64,000 nucleotides of DNA from the NCBI GenBank assembly GCA_000310025.1, contig FN649750.1, positions 3,675,472 to 3,739,471 on the forward strand, given 5' to 3'. Below, one piece after another: positions 1-10,700 of the stretch. The translations under genes and the position numbers were made by a program. The notes beneath the pieces are model-generated. The model searched no databases. It saw nothing but the letters and a program-made list of their open reading frames with translations, and was not told where the DNA came from. This DNA is from Ectocarpus siliculosus. Its lineage: Eukaryota > Sar > Phaeophyceae > Ectocarpales > Ectocarpaceae. Every line of letters begins with the position of its first letter. Within the stretch, counting starts at the first letter, position 1.

Positions 1-978
1 AATGGCTGGTCTCCTCTGCCCGCCGCCCCGGCCCATGCCGGCAGCGACGAGGGCGTGCCTCGTCTCCTCTCCTCTCTCTCCAGACCTCCGCTCGTACCTC
101 TGCTCGTGCTCAGCCGTCCTCAACGCCTCCTGCATTTGTGCACTCGACAACATGGGGTGAAAAAGGACACGCTCTTTAATTTTCTCAAATTCTGGCAAAA
201 AACCCCGAGCGATGTGCTTGCACATGGACACTTCAGCACGATTATCACCGTATGACACCAGTCTCATCCAAAGCGCCTTAGCTCTACCAAAGTAGTCCAT
301 CAAACTTTCTCCATTCCTCTGACACAGCACATTCCACTGATCATCAAACGTCTGTCTTTCCTCGTTTTTACTGCGTCGGTAGTAGTCCAAGAAAATTTTG
401 TACCCGGCTTGCGGACTCTCCGCTGCGAGCAATTGCCCTTGAATAGATTGTGCCGTGATCTTCGACAGCATGAAAATCCATACCTTCCTAGACTGCTTTA
501 CTCTCTCCTCACCAAACGAACGTTTCATCCAATCCACATTCACTTGAGCTGCAGCTACAGGAATCTCTGGGCCTCTCATTGCGTCAACCACTCCCTCGTT
601 CTCCATCCACGCTTCAAACGCACTCGTGAAAATCCGCAACGCAACCTCCATCGATCGATTTTTGAGGAAATCATCACTCCAAACAGGGACCTCGACTTTG
701 TCCCGCTGTTTCAACTCTACTGTCTGGGCGCTAGACGTGCCTGAATGGGCACGATGCCCCTGGTCCTGGGAGTTTGCCGTGAAAGCATGCTTGAGAAGGT
801 CGACCAGCTGACGCATCGAGTCTTGCTGATCTCCCCCCGCCTGCCGCTCTCCCTCCCAGATTGTCTTGTTCTTCTGCATCGGCGGTGAACGAATAGTTGG
901 TTCCTCCATCGCCGGTGCCTTCTCCCGGGGAAGGATCACCATGACCTTGTCCCCCCGGAGGCTGTCGTCCGTCTCCAT
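1..978 (-). CDS. LTR-retrotransposon Gag-like polyprotein, 5' part (runs off left edge)
   Basis: The - strand is open from an ATG at 978-976 to base 1 without a stop, 326 codons, and it continues outside the window. An in-frame stop lies upstream near 1122-1120. The N-terminal ~110 residues are low in order. The rest is a helical Gag-type domain, with short motifs such as WIFMLSKI, YKIFLDYYRR, WNVLCQRNGESLMDYF and IARGFLPEFEKIKERV. This is the W/L/Y spacing of the UBN2/Ty1-copia Gag family (spaced W...L...Y, then a LP-x-F/Y signature). It ends in an Arg/Gly-rich tract (EQRYERRSGERGEETRH, GMGRGGG), as expected before a zinc knuckle. Inferred role: capsid/nucleocapsid protein of a retrotransposon. 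No protease or reverse transcriptase is visible because the element is cut by the window edge. The copia assignment is by pattern only; a Gypsy Gag is possible. Confidence 0.72.
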   Translation of the reverse strand, partial: METDDSLRGDKVMVILPREKAPAMEEPTIRSPPMQKNKTIWEGERQAGGDQQDSMRQLVDLLKHAFTANSQDQGHRAHSGTSSAQTVELKQRDKVEVPVWSDDFLKNRSMEVALRIFTSAFEAWMENEGVVDAMRGPEIPVAAAQVNVDWMKRSFGEERVKQSRKVWIFMLSKITAQSIQGQLLAAESPQAGYKIFLDYYRRSKNEERQTFDDQWNVLCQRNGESLMDYFGRAKALWMRLVSYGDNRAEVSMCKHIARGFLPEFEKIKERVLFHPMLSSAQMQEALRTAEHEQRYERRSGERGEETRHALVAAGMGRGGGQRRPAI

Positions 979-1400
979 CCGGCATCTTGCGCGCGTAGAC
1001 ACAGCGGCCACTCTCTTGATCGAAACGCTAGCGTGTTGAGTAGCTTTGTGCGTGGGTGCCTCGGCGCGGGGTCCCGTAGTGGGAAACAAAAGGTGCCAGC
1101 AGCTGGGTACTGCCAACGGTCAAAATGTAGAAACTATCCGCGGGCGTGAAAGCCCTTCTACGTGGTGGAGCGTGGAAGCTCGTGTATAATATAGTTGTGG
1201 TGTGGAAGCCGGGTGGCGTGGTAGCCCTGATGTAAAGGTATATGTAGGGACGTGGGAGTCCTGAAGGCGTGGAAGCCGGGTTGGCGTGATAGCCGGAGTA
1301 TGGGCGTGGAAGCCGGGGTTGGCGTGAGAGCCGGAAAAAGGACTTGATTATACACAGAAAAAGGAAGTGAGGAACCACAAGCCACGCACACAAATTCCGT
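979..1400 (-). mobile_element. Probable retrotransposon leader/LTR with degenerate short repeats
   Basis: This lies directly upstream of the gag frame on the - strand. Between about 1200 and 1335 a degenerate unit reading GCGTGGAAGCCGGG / GGCGTGRTAGCC on the + strand recurs several times, with ~37-bp spacing in the last copies. A TATA-like run (CTATATTATA on the - strand) sits near 1183-1192. A candidate primer-binding area lies between the stop near 1120 and about 1085. I could not fix the LTR ends, a target-site duplication or the priming tRNA, so the LTR call is an inference from position. Confidence 0.35.
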
Positions 1401-1732
1401 TGTAGACACCCATACCCTCAAACCTGCAATATGTGATAAAGTTGGTACCACCAAATCTAATCCATAGCAACCATTGAACCCCCAAACTCCCCGCTCCATC
1501 TGCTCGGGAAATTCTTGCTCGCAATAATCTGTTGATGCTGTGAGTACATCCAACAGTAATAGCGTCATGACTGTAGTAACGGCAGTTGGAGGTTCGGAGC
1601 AGTTTGCCACTGGTCGGATGCAACGTTGGCTGACCCTAACCCTCTCAACCATGTCTTTCCGCTTCCAGGTGCACTTTGATCTGCGCAGCGCTGGACAAGG
1701 CCACATCCGACGCGGACATGGCGGACGCAGCG

Positions 1733-1777
1733 ATGCCGGAGGTTCATCAGCAAAGCTGGACCCCACACAGGGCACAG
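1733..1777 (+). CDS. Copy A exon 1: 15-codon initiator exon
   Basis: The peptide is MPEVHQQSWTPHRAQ. It ends at CAG followed by a GT donor (gtgaat). B (21512-21556) and C (48556-48600) encode equal-length peptides ending WAPHRAQ and WTPHRAQ. In B and C an in-frame stop lies within three codons upstream of the ATG, which fixes the start there. A is open further upstream (ATG at 1718), so a 20-codon version remains possible. The exon joins in phase 0 to 2097, where all three copies continue with a six-residue stretch before a Met-Tyr (RTQETMY in A). Confidence 0.7.
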
Positions 1778-4700
1778 GTGAATCAAACCGTTTGTTCTCT
1801 GCGGTCAACGTGCCGGAACGCACCGTAGCAAGCACCTTATGATTGCTGTTACCACGTTCGTTCGTTGACACGATCACGGCAGAGCCCGCACGTGTCGTGA
1901 AAGCCACCGTAACAAAGGGATCAGCAATATGCTCGTATTCGCAGAGAGACGCATGCTTGAAGCTTATGGAGACGATTCTAGTGTGTTCCTCTAGTGGCTG
2001 TTGAGGCAAAGCCGATCGGGAACAGAACAGAGTGTGCTTTCGTGCATAGTGTCAAACCTGCCCTGTTTCGCCTTCGTTCAACTCGACACGCTCCAGCGGA
2101 CACAAGAGACGATGTATCGCCTTCGCCGACAAATAAGAGAGGTAAACGGCACAGAGAAAGTTGTGAAAGAAACCTTTCTTGAAGAGCAGAATCTGCTAGG
2201 AGAAGACCTGGAGTCGGTGCTGGACGGAGCGCTGCAATCGAAGGCCCCGGAAGATGGGCAGAATTTGCTCACCTACGCTGCCGCTCAGGGCAGGGATGCG
2301 TGGTTTTTGTTCATCGCCGGCAAGATAAGGTCTAAGGTGAGTGAAAAACGCCAGTCACTTTCAAACGATGCCCACGGGGGTCTACCGTACAATCGCGAGG
2401 TAAGCGCCAACAGGCAATAGCACAGAGTATATGATTGGCTGAACTTTAGCTTCCTTTGAACGGTGCGGATGTGCTGTTAGAATTCAGCGGTTTCGCCTGG
2501 GAACAACGTGATCGGCGAACGGATCAGGTTCGTGCCTTAGCCGGTTGTACACGAGATCACTCCTTTGCTCGGTTTTTCACTTTATTGCTACCATCGCTGT
2601 GTCGACCGTTTGTCTGGGCGATATATATAAAGCACTGAGATCATGCGCCCTTCTCCGTTACGTGCAGCGAGACACGCGGAGTAGCTAGCCGACCCGCAAG
2701 TTGCGGCTTGCAACAAGACGACGCTTGGTGACAACATCGTTGTTTGCAATATATCAAAGAGTTCGAGGCTACGACAAACTGATTGCATCTCATTCTCCGG
2801 TGTTCTAGGTGTTGTCGTATTTCAGCAGTGGGGATTGGCCACGTGTTGCCCCGTTATTCTGTCACTCTACCATGCTTTCCCCTCTGATATTCCTCATGTG
2901 TCGTCTGTGCTATTCTTGTTGTCTCTGAACCTCGTCGTGTCACCATGCGTTGTTGGTTGGCACGCAGAACATCTATCCCATATGCTCTCTCAGCCTCACT
3001 TGCCTACCGCCTCGCGCGTGTACCTTCGACGAAGATGGGGGTCCGCGCACTGGCCAAGGAGCTACGGGAACTAGACATCGACCGGGCTCCTCTTTTGTTC
3101 AACGCGGCTGCCAGCCGAGGTGAAAAATCGTGTTTTCGAACGGCGCACGATCTCGTCTACAAGGCCCTCGGGAAAGGCGGGTTGTTAGAGCAGCTCGGAG
3201 CTGTCGACGGCGAGGGTAGAACGATGTTGATGCACGCGGCACGGAGCAACAATAGTGACGCTTATGACGAAATTGTGGGCATTTACTTCAAGGTCGTCCC
3301 TCTCACGTCTTCTGGCTATACCGAGAAAGACCACAAGGGCATGAACTGTCTCCACCACGCCGCGGAAGCGGGGTGTAGCGAGGTGCTGGGCAAGGTGATT
3401 AAAAAGTACAGCGATGCGGGAGGGTCGTCATATGCTGAGAGAGACAACAACAACCGAACCCCTGTGATGTGCGTCTTGAGCGACGCCAGCCGGGAGGAGC
3501 GCGCCGATGACAGTCTACGAGATAAGTTCACCCTGCTGTACAGCAACATGTCCACAACTTGCGGTGAACAAGACGAGAAGGTGTGCACTCATGACGGGGG
3601 ACACGCCAAGCAAGGGTGGATGGAGATGACGGATGTGCCCACGCAGCAAATATCGAGAAGTGAGGAGATCAGTAAGGCGCGAGGGGTGACGGAGTTGATG
3701 CATGCTGCACGAGGCGGGTTGGTGTCTTTGGAGCTCGCTCTCAACGAGCCTCTGCCCTCGTCTAGACTAGAGGATGGTTCGATAAGCCTCGACGGAGCGC
3801 TCAATGTCGAGGCTTGTGACGAGCCTGCTTCGGACGAGCCAAGATGGGAACCGCAGCCTGCCTGGGGGAAAGGGTTGCTGCTAGCGGCGGCCGCCGAGCG
3901 GGGCGACATTGATGTGCTTCACGTTGTCCTCACCGCCATTAAGGTTAGTCGAACTCTTGCCTTGCCATCAACGGCTGGCCTCGCTACCACACTCCAAAGC
4001 TTACAAAAGCGCGGTTCTTCAATTTTCATTCCTTGATTGCCTTCGTTGTGCGTTGCGGGCGTCTGGTGCTTGCAATCAACAGGACAACAAGTTCACCAAG
4101 GAACCGAACACCGACAGATTCACCCTGCGTAAGCAAGAGAGTCGCCTCGCAGAGTTGCCGTATGGCGATGGCGAGAAAGTGAGGACAGTTGTGCGAGAGA
4201 TGAGCAAAGGCGGGAAATCCCTGTTTTCGGAAGCCATCTTATCCGGGCAGACGGTTGCCGTCAAGCACGTGTATCGCCTAATCGTCAAGCTTTTTGGCAA
4301 AACCCACCCCGAGGTATGAAGGTTGGACGGCGGATACCTGTTGGCTATCCTGTGTTGTCGTTTTCAAGGGTACCTTTGCGCTCGAACAAACACGCCACGA
4401 GAGATTGAAACTGAGCTATGGTCATTGTTTGGGCTTGTGGCAAACCCCGAAAAGATCGTTGCCAAGAAAATGAAATCGTCTCCAAGAGCTGCATTACAAT
4501 GATTTGTTCGGTTGGCTCGCACTTGTTACATTGTGGGCAGTGGTTTCCCCCTCCTCGCGCGAGCCCTTCCAACCTCATGGTTGGCATCATACGACAAGGG
4601 CGGTGATATTACTCAATTGCTTGAACTAGGAGACCAAGTTGCGGCTTTCTCTGTTTTTTGCTTTTTGTGGAGGGCACGGATGGTACGATGAAGGATCCTA

Positions 4701-7700
4701 TCGTCGAGCAAGGGGTGTGTAACCATCTCATGTGGGACGGGTACCGCCAGGCGCCAACGAGGCAGGGGCACAGTAATAGCCATATCTGTCTCAGGAGGTG
4801 ACGACCACACCGAATTGAAATCAAAAACTCAAGTCATCATAACCTGTTATCCATATGAACATGGCAGTACGCACGTTGCGACGTCCGACCCCGCAGTTGA
4901 CTAAATTTATGAGGATACCGCACGCCCTTCGCGCTAGCCTCGCACCTCACGGGCGCGTCAGCGTGGTGCTATGCGAGCCGATTCCGCGAAAGCTGTATGG
5001 GCGTGAAGACTGTGGTCAACAGACTAGCACCGCGTGCGCGATCATGATCCCCCCCTGCGCGCCGACCCGCGGCACTGGAGCCGCCCGCTTCTGTCAACTC
5101 AAATTTGATATAGTGACAAGGCTTGCGTCCGAATTTCGTGCTTTAGAACCTCGTGAGACACGATTAATTCCAGAAAGCCTTGAACAAGGAGTGGCAAGGC
5201 GAAGAAATTTCTCGTTTGCCTTCTTAGTTATTTCCCTGCCCAAGGTGACGTAAAGGAGTGGGTCATGTTTCACAAACCTGCACCATCAACGTTCATACCT
5301 ACTACCTTGCTGTTGCCACTATCGGCGATGTCTCCGGGTTTACAGACCTGGGCTATCCTGACCGGGAGAGACTTTAATAGCGGTAAAGTCGCCGAGGCCA
5401 GCCCTCTCGCGTGCGCGGCGTCGGCGTCTATGGAGCCATGTGACCACGGGCGCGACACGTTCGACTTGGTATACTCCTACCTTCAAACGGTGAGTCGGGA
5501 CTGACCGCTTCAGCCACGGCAGTATTGATTTGGCTGGTGGGGCAGGGCGAAAGGGATTGCCGAGAGCAAGGGAAAGGCAGCTGCGTGGCGAGAACGTTCT
5601 GTGCTTCTTGTATCTGCGAGGCGTCCCCGTCGCTCCTTCTTTGTGAGTATCACGTTATTCTGGATTTTTGGGCAATACTACACCAGGTCCGTACAGGTGG
5701 GTGGCGTCTTTTTTCTTTCCTTGACTGGCATTTCCAGTGACTTTGTGAAACTCGAAGGTACTATCTATCCGATGCTCGCTCCCACAGAAGTAACCATGGT
5801 GCCCTTCCCAACGTTTCGGATGCTGAAACTCTTTTGTACACAGCACGCGCCGGACGAAAAGAAGTTGCGGATCCAACTGGTACCGCAGCCACCGCCGCTG
5901 GATTTGACGGCGAAGACACAGATTTCGCCTCTAGTGGGGGCTGCGTTCAGCAGTAATTGGATCCTGTTCTGGAGGGTCTACGACACCTACACAACGCTGG
6001 CCAAAAAGCCTTGGTTACGCACAAATGTGAGCCAGCCGAACAGACGTGGAGGCGCGCGTAAGGGCAAGGTTTCAGCCTCTCCTATTGTCCGCTTGGGTTT
6101 GGCGACGCCCGAGCTCAATGTTGCCCTTGCTTTCTGCTCCAACATGTGCCGGATGCGGGCATGTGTACATTGATATTCGAACTTATGGGTGATACGCTTG
6201 AGAACATCGCGGAGAGTTTCTTGACTCTTGCTCCTAATGGCTCCATTGCATCCAAATGTCTACTTCACCAATCACCATGTCCGTGGACCGTCGAGGTCAC
6301 ATGTACCCTCTCAAACATGTTTCCCGTGCTGCCGTCCTCGCCACCGTCCCTTCGCATTGCACCCTTTCTTAAGCATTTTGCCTGGGTAGCTGTGAATTTA
6401 ATCTGGCATAAAAGCAAGCTATTCGCCCCTGGACTCATACCGTTTCGGAACTAATATGTTTGACTCAAGTGGTGCACCGGAGCGAAAAGGGGTAGCAACT
6501 TTCTTCTTCTTTTTCCTTCTGTTGTTTATTTTCCCTAATCTATGGTTACCTCGCATAGCGTGTAGCGGCGACCGGGGGGTTCTAGACTATGTGTCGTTGA
6601 TTTCTATTGACTTACGGACCCTTCCGGATCCATTGTATTTTAGTGTATCTTTTTGGGTAGGTTAGCCTGTTACCACGAGAATCGACCGCGTCAAGTGTAA
6701 GACTAGTACGGACAGAAAAAGGTACTGGGTAGAGAGATCGGAATGGTTTTTAATGTGAAAACAACAACAACAACAACAACAACAACAGACTTGACACCGG
6801 CCAATGCTGTCTATTCTAGTGTCACAGCTGAATCGGAAGATGGGCACTGATTTATCGGCTGTTCCCAAAGTTCGAGGGCGCGGTCGTTACCCTCTCGTAC
6901 GCCACGCCGATAGTTCAGCCTCGCTTTTTCTTCACACCTGGAGACTTCCATGTTGCCTGAGCGTGGGAGGTTTTCGTTTTGTTTTTGAAGTTTGATCAAG
7001 CCCTGTGACGGTCGGAGAATACGGCAGCAATGAGCGTCTCGCGTCGGTATGTGGCGGAGTGCCCTATTCCCGGTGCTTGCGACAACGACCGTGGTTAGAT
7101 CCGTGCAAAGGCACGGCATTTTTCGAAAGGATGCGGTCGTAGGCCAAAGGGAGATGCTGGATGATGCATTACAAGCTTGATCTCCAGCTAGTTCACTTGC
7201 TCGGCACTCACTTTTAGGTTTGGCCAGAGAGAGCGCCCGCACCCCTGGAGGTTTACGGCTACCAGGACGACATCCCCAACCCCATTCTTCGTGGAGCGTG
7301 GACGATTCCAGCTGTCATGTGGCGTGATATTGTCGAGGTTCGGCGGGTGGTTGACGGAGAAGGAACACTCAAACCCTTTCTGCCGCGCTCGCTTGCCGGG
7401 CATACAATATAGTTGGCCAAACATTGCAACTAGCATGTGACTGAACGTTACCGCAAGAGCCTTGGAACCAACTATGGCTTGACCTGTTTACGCTTCTGCT
7501 GACCTGGATCTCGCGTGTGTTATTAGTTCGCTTGAGGCTTCTCCGGGTTACGGCGTCACCGGCAGAGGTTCGGTATTCATACGATGGCATGATTTACGCT
7601 TCCCCGTGCTGTAGACTAATAGATCGATTAGGCAAACACCTTGGGCTGAAAGACGGCCGTTTGTTTTCCTGTCGGCCAAAATTGCGAACATATTTGATTT

Positions 7701-10700
7701 TCGCTTCCCTTGGTCGCACGAATCTACCCGGAAACCGAACACTGAGACAAAACGTAGAGGCATTCCTTCGTCGTGAAATCGCGGTTGGCTTTGCGTTGAA
7801 AATGCGTATGGCCCTCTTCGTTTGCTGATGTAGGCTCTGAGGCGGGCAACTTCGGACAAGTCTGGGGGCGAGGAGTTAATGTCCTGGAGGGAATACTTGA
7901 GGGCCTATTCCTCGAGGGCAGTTCACGTGGCGTCTGAGCGAGGAGCCTTCACTGATCTCAGGTAGCTGCCTCGGTGTACCCTACGACACGACGGATGTTA
8001 CATGGTTACACCAAAAGAATAAACACGCATTCGTGGTGCCCCATCACTGAACTCGGGACGCCGAAGGACGTCGTCACGGGGCGGGGGATTATTCTAGGGC
8101 ATGACAATCGACAGAAATGTGACGTTTGATTGTGATGGATTTCCGCATTTTGGCCGACATGTTATGGCAGTGTTTGAGTTGTAGCTCGCCAATGGCTTTT
8201 GGCCATGGCAAGTCCATTTCTACTCGAATGCTGATGTTTTAGCAGCAATCCGTCGACGTCTTAGCGGCCAACGTTCCTGCTGAAGGAATTTTGATTACTG
8301 ATATGGCAATACATCGCAGCGATCGAGATGTGGAGGATGACGTCCCAGATCCATCATGGCAATCCGGATACCGTTCGTCACGCAAAAATTTGGTCCAAGA
8401 GATTTCGCCGAAGTTTTACGAGCCATGTTGGGTTGATTGGTGCTCTGCCGTCTCCAACAATTTTTACCAGGCTGGGTTTGGACCGAACACGACGAATCCA
8501 CACGCTGTACTTTAGCCTGCGTTTCGCCTGTTCCTTAGCGCGGCTACATGCTACCTGCTGCGATCCGGATGTGATCGATGTTGCTGCCGCACGCAGGGAC
8601 TTGGTCAAGGAGGGATTTCCTCTCCACGATGACCACATTCCAGCTCTCCTGGTTAGTATAGGGGATCATGAGCAGGATATCATCGAGACCGTTCTTTTCG
8701 CCGTGGCGAACGCGAGGTAAGCAGAATCACTGGCAATTTCCACAAGGAAAGTTCGAAATCCTTCAACGTTGGAAATCGCGAGAAACACAAAATTATGCAG
8801 TATGTTCGTTCGAGTTATTGATGCTTCCCCTGGCGTGGAAGTGACCTGGGGGCATCAGTGCAGTCACCTGATACAGCATTATTTCGTTCATTGACTGGCG
8901 GCTCTGTGTTCGGTTTTCTTATATCATGGTTGGATCGCAGCAACCCGTTCGGGATGGCAGCTGGGGTATCCAGATTCCTTAGGCGGGCGAGAGTGGACCA
9001 CCCCATGCACCAAAGAGGACTCCGTCGCCTTCAAACCAGAATCGACCGTTTTACCCTTGAGGTAGGCGGATGAAATGTGGTGAAATGGAAGTTGATTTCC
9101 GAGGTCTGAAAATGGACAAAAATTTACCAAGTAACAATAGATTTGGTGGGTATTGCACACCGGAATTTCGGACAAAATCGGACAATAGGTTTGTTTGTGG
9201 GCTGAAGACGTGCCCGGAAATTCGTAAGAGCTTATGTTCATGGTGCGCATGGGCCCTGAGCATGTTGTCTAGGCATCAGGATGAGATTTTGCGTGGGTCG
9301 GCCGTCCCACGCGTGAATTGTAAACAGGAAACGTTTGGCTTGTAGTCCTGCCACCTCCAATTAAGTCAGGTACACATGTCACTACCCGTTCTGCCATCTC
9401 CGTCCTAGCCCGTCAGTTGCAAACATACCATCTAACTGGTTTTTCGACGTGTCCACCCCCCCTCCCCCCCCCCGATTCAGCTGCCGTTTCATTTTTGGGC
9501 TGGGCTCCATTTTTGTCACGTATAGTGACACTGCTGGCCTCCCCTTCCTCCTCATCCCAGGGGCCCATGAACCTGTTGCCCCCCACAGCACTCCCTTTTG
9601 CGGAAGTCCCCCCCCCCCCCCCACCTCCGCTGCAAGAGTCCAGATGATATGAGGGACCCCGAACGATCTCTTGTTGTCGTCCGTGGATTTGGCGGGGGTG
9701 GCGAACTCTTGGAAGTAATCCTTCAGCCATTTCGGCCAGTTCTGTCCCGGGCACCCCTTGCCTGGATCCTCCCCCTCCGCGAGTTTCTCACACATTGTGT
9801 GCTTCGGGAGTCGTCCATCCTTTTGTCTCCCAATGCTCCAGCAAACAGTAGTCGCCGTGCTGTACGGAGTACTCGTAGCAGAAGCCGGCGGTGTGTCATC
9901 CTCAGGAACTGGTAGTAGTCGCGGCGCGAGGCCCGCCTCATGCATCCGTACAGTAGATCCTCCATTGCCTCCCGCTTTCGAAAGTTGGACTTTTAGTCTC
10001 TACGATGCTGTCTGCCTGTCGAAGAGCTCCCGTGAGTCCTGCCGGATACACGCCCACCCGTCTGCACCGGTGGTTGATCTCCTGAGTCACCAGTCCAACT
10101 TGTAGGTTATTTTCGTGGTTATATTCCATCAAATCATGTCACTTTGGTTTCTACGTAAATTTATCTAGTAACTCTCGGCCTTGTTCCGCTCTACTCTCCA
10201 TTTCTTTTAGCTGCTGGACAAACTTCCTCACACAGTCCAAGGGATGGGAATGGACCTTCTAGGGGGGCACCAACCCATCTCCTACGGCCATGGCCTTCAC
10301 CAGGAAACGATACACAGGCTGGGCAACCTTGCGGGCTTCATTGCCGTGGTATGTCGGTGCCGTGCCGTTGTCGTGTTGTACATGGGGCGACGTCCGGCTC
10401 GCACAAACCAACGCCCACCCTGAAAGGGACTCGGACAACACATTTCCCTTCGTCTGCGTCTCTCGGGAGTTGTATTGTTTGAGAAGTTTCGACGTAACCC
10501 TCAGGGTTGCACGCGAAAAACCATCCCATTCACCTGGGGCATTTAATCCCCCTGGCGGTCGAAACAATGCTTTCGACAAATTACTCCTCTCGGGGTTTAC
10601 AACTCATTTCAAACAAGCAGCATGGGGGACTCCTCGTGTGCTACGGGTGACGACGTTTGACGCATGCTTTGGGCGGTTTAGGTGCTCTCTTGATGCTGCA

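Noticed and set aside
1158-2009. 283-codon open frame on the - strand
   Set aside because: It is antisense to exon 1 of copy A and crosses the degenerate GCGTGGAAGCC repeats. It has no recognisable domain and no counterpart upstream of B or C.
2945-3034. Extension of exon 3 of copy A upstream of 3035
   Set aside because: The frame is open upstream, but no phase-0 acceptor there is shared by A, B and C. The AAG acceptor at 3034, 23544 and 50502 is the only common solution.
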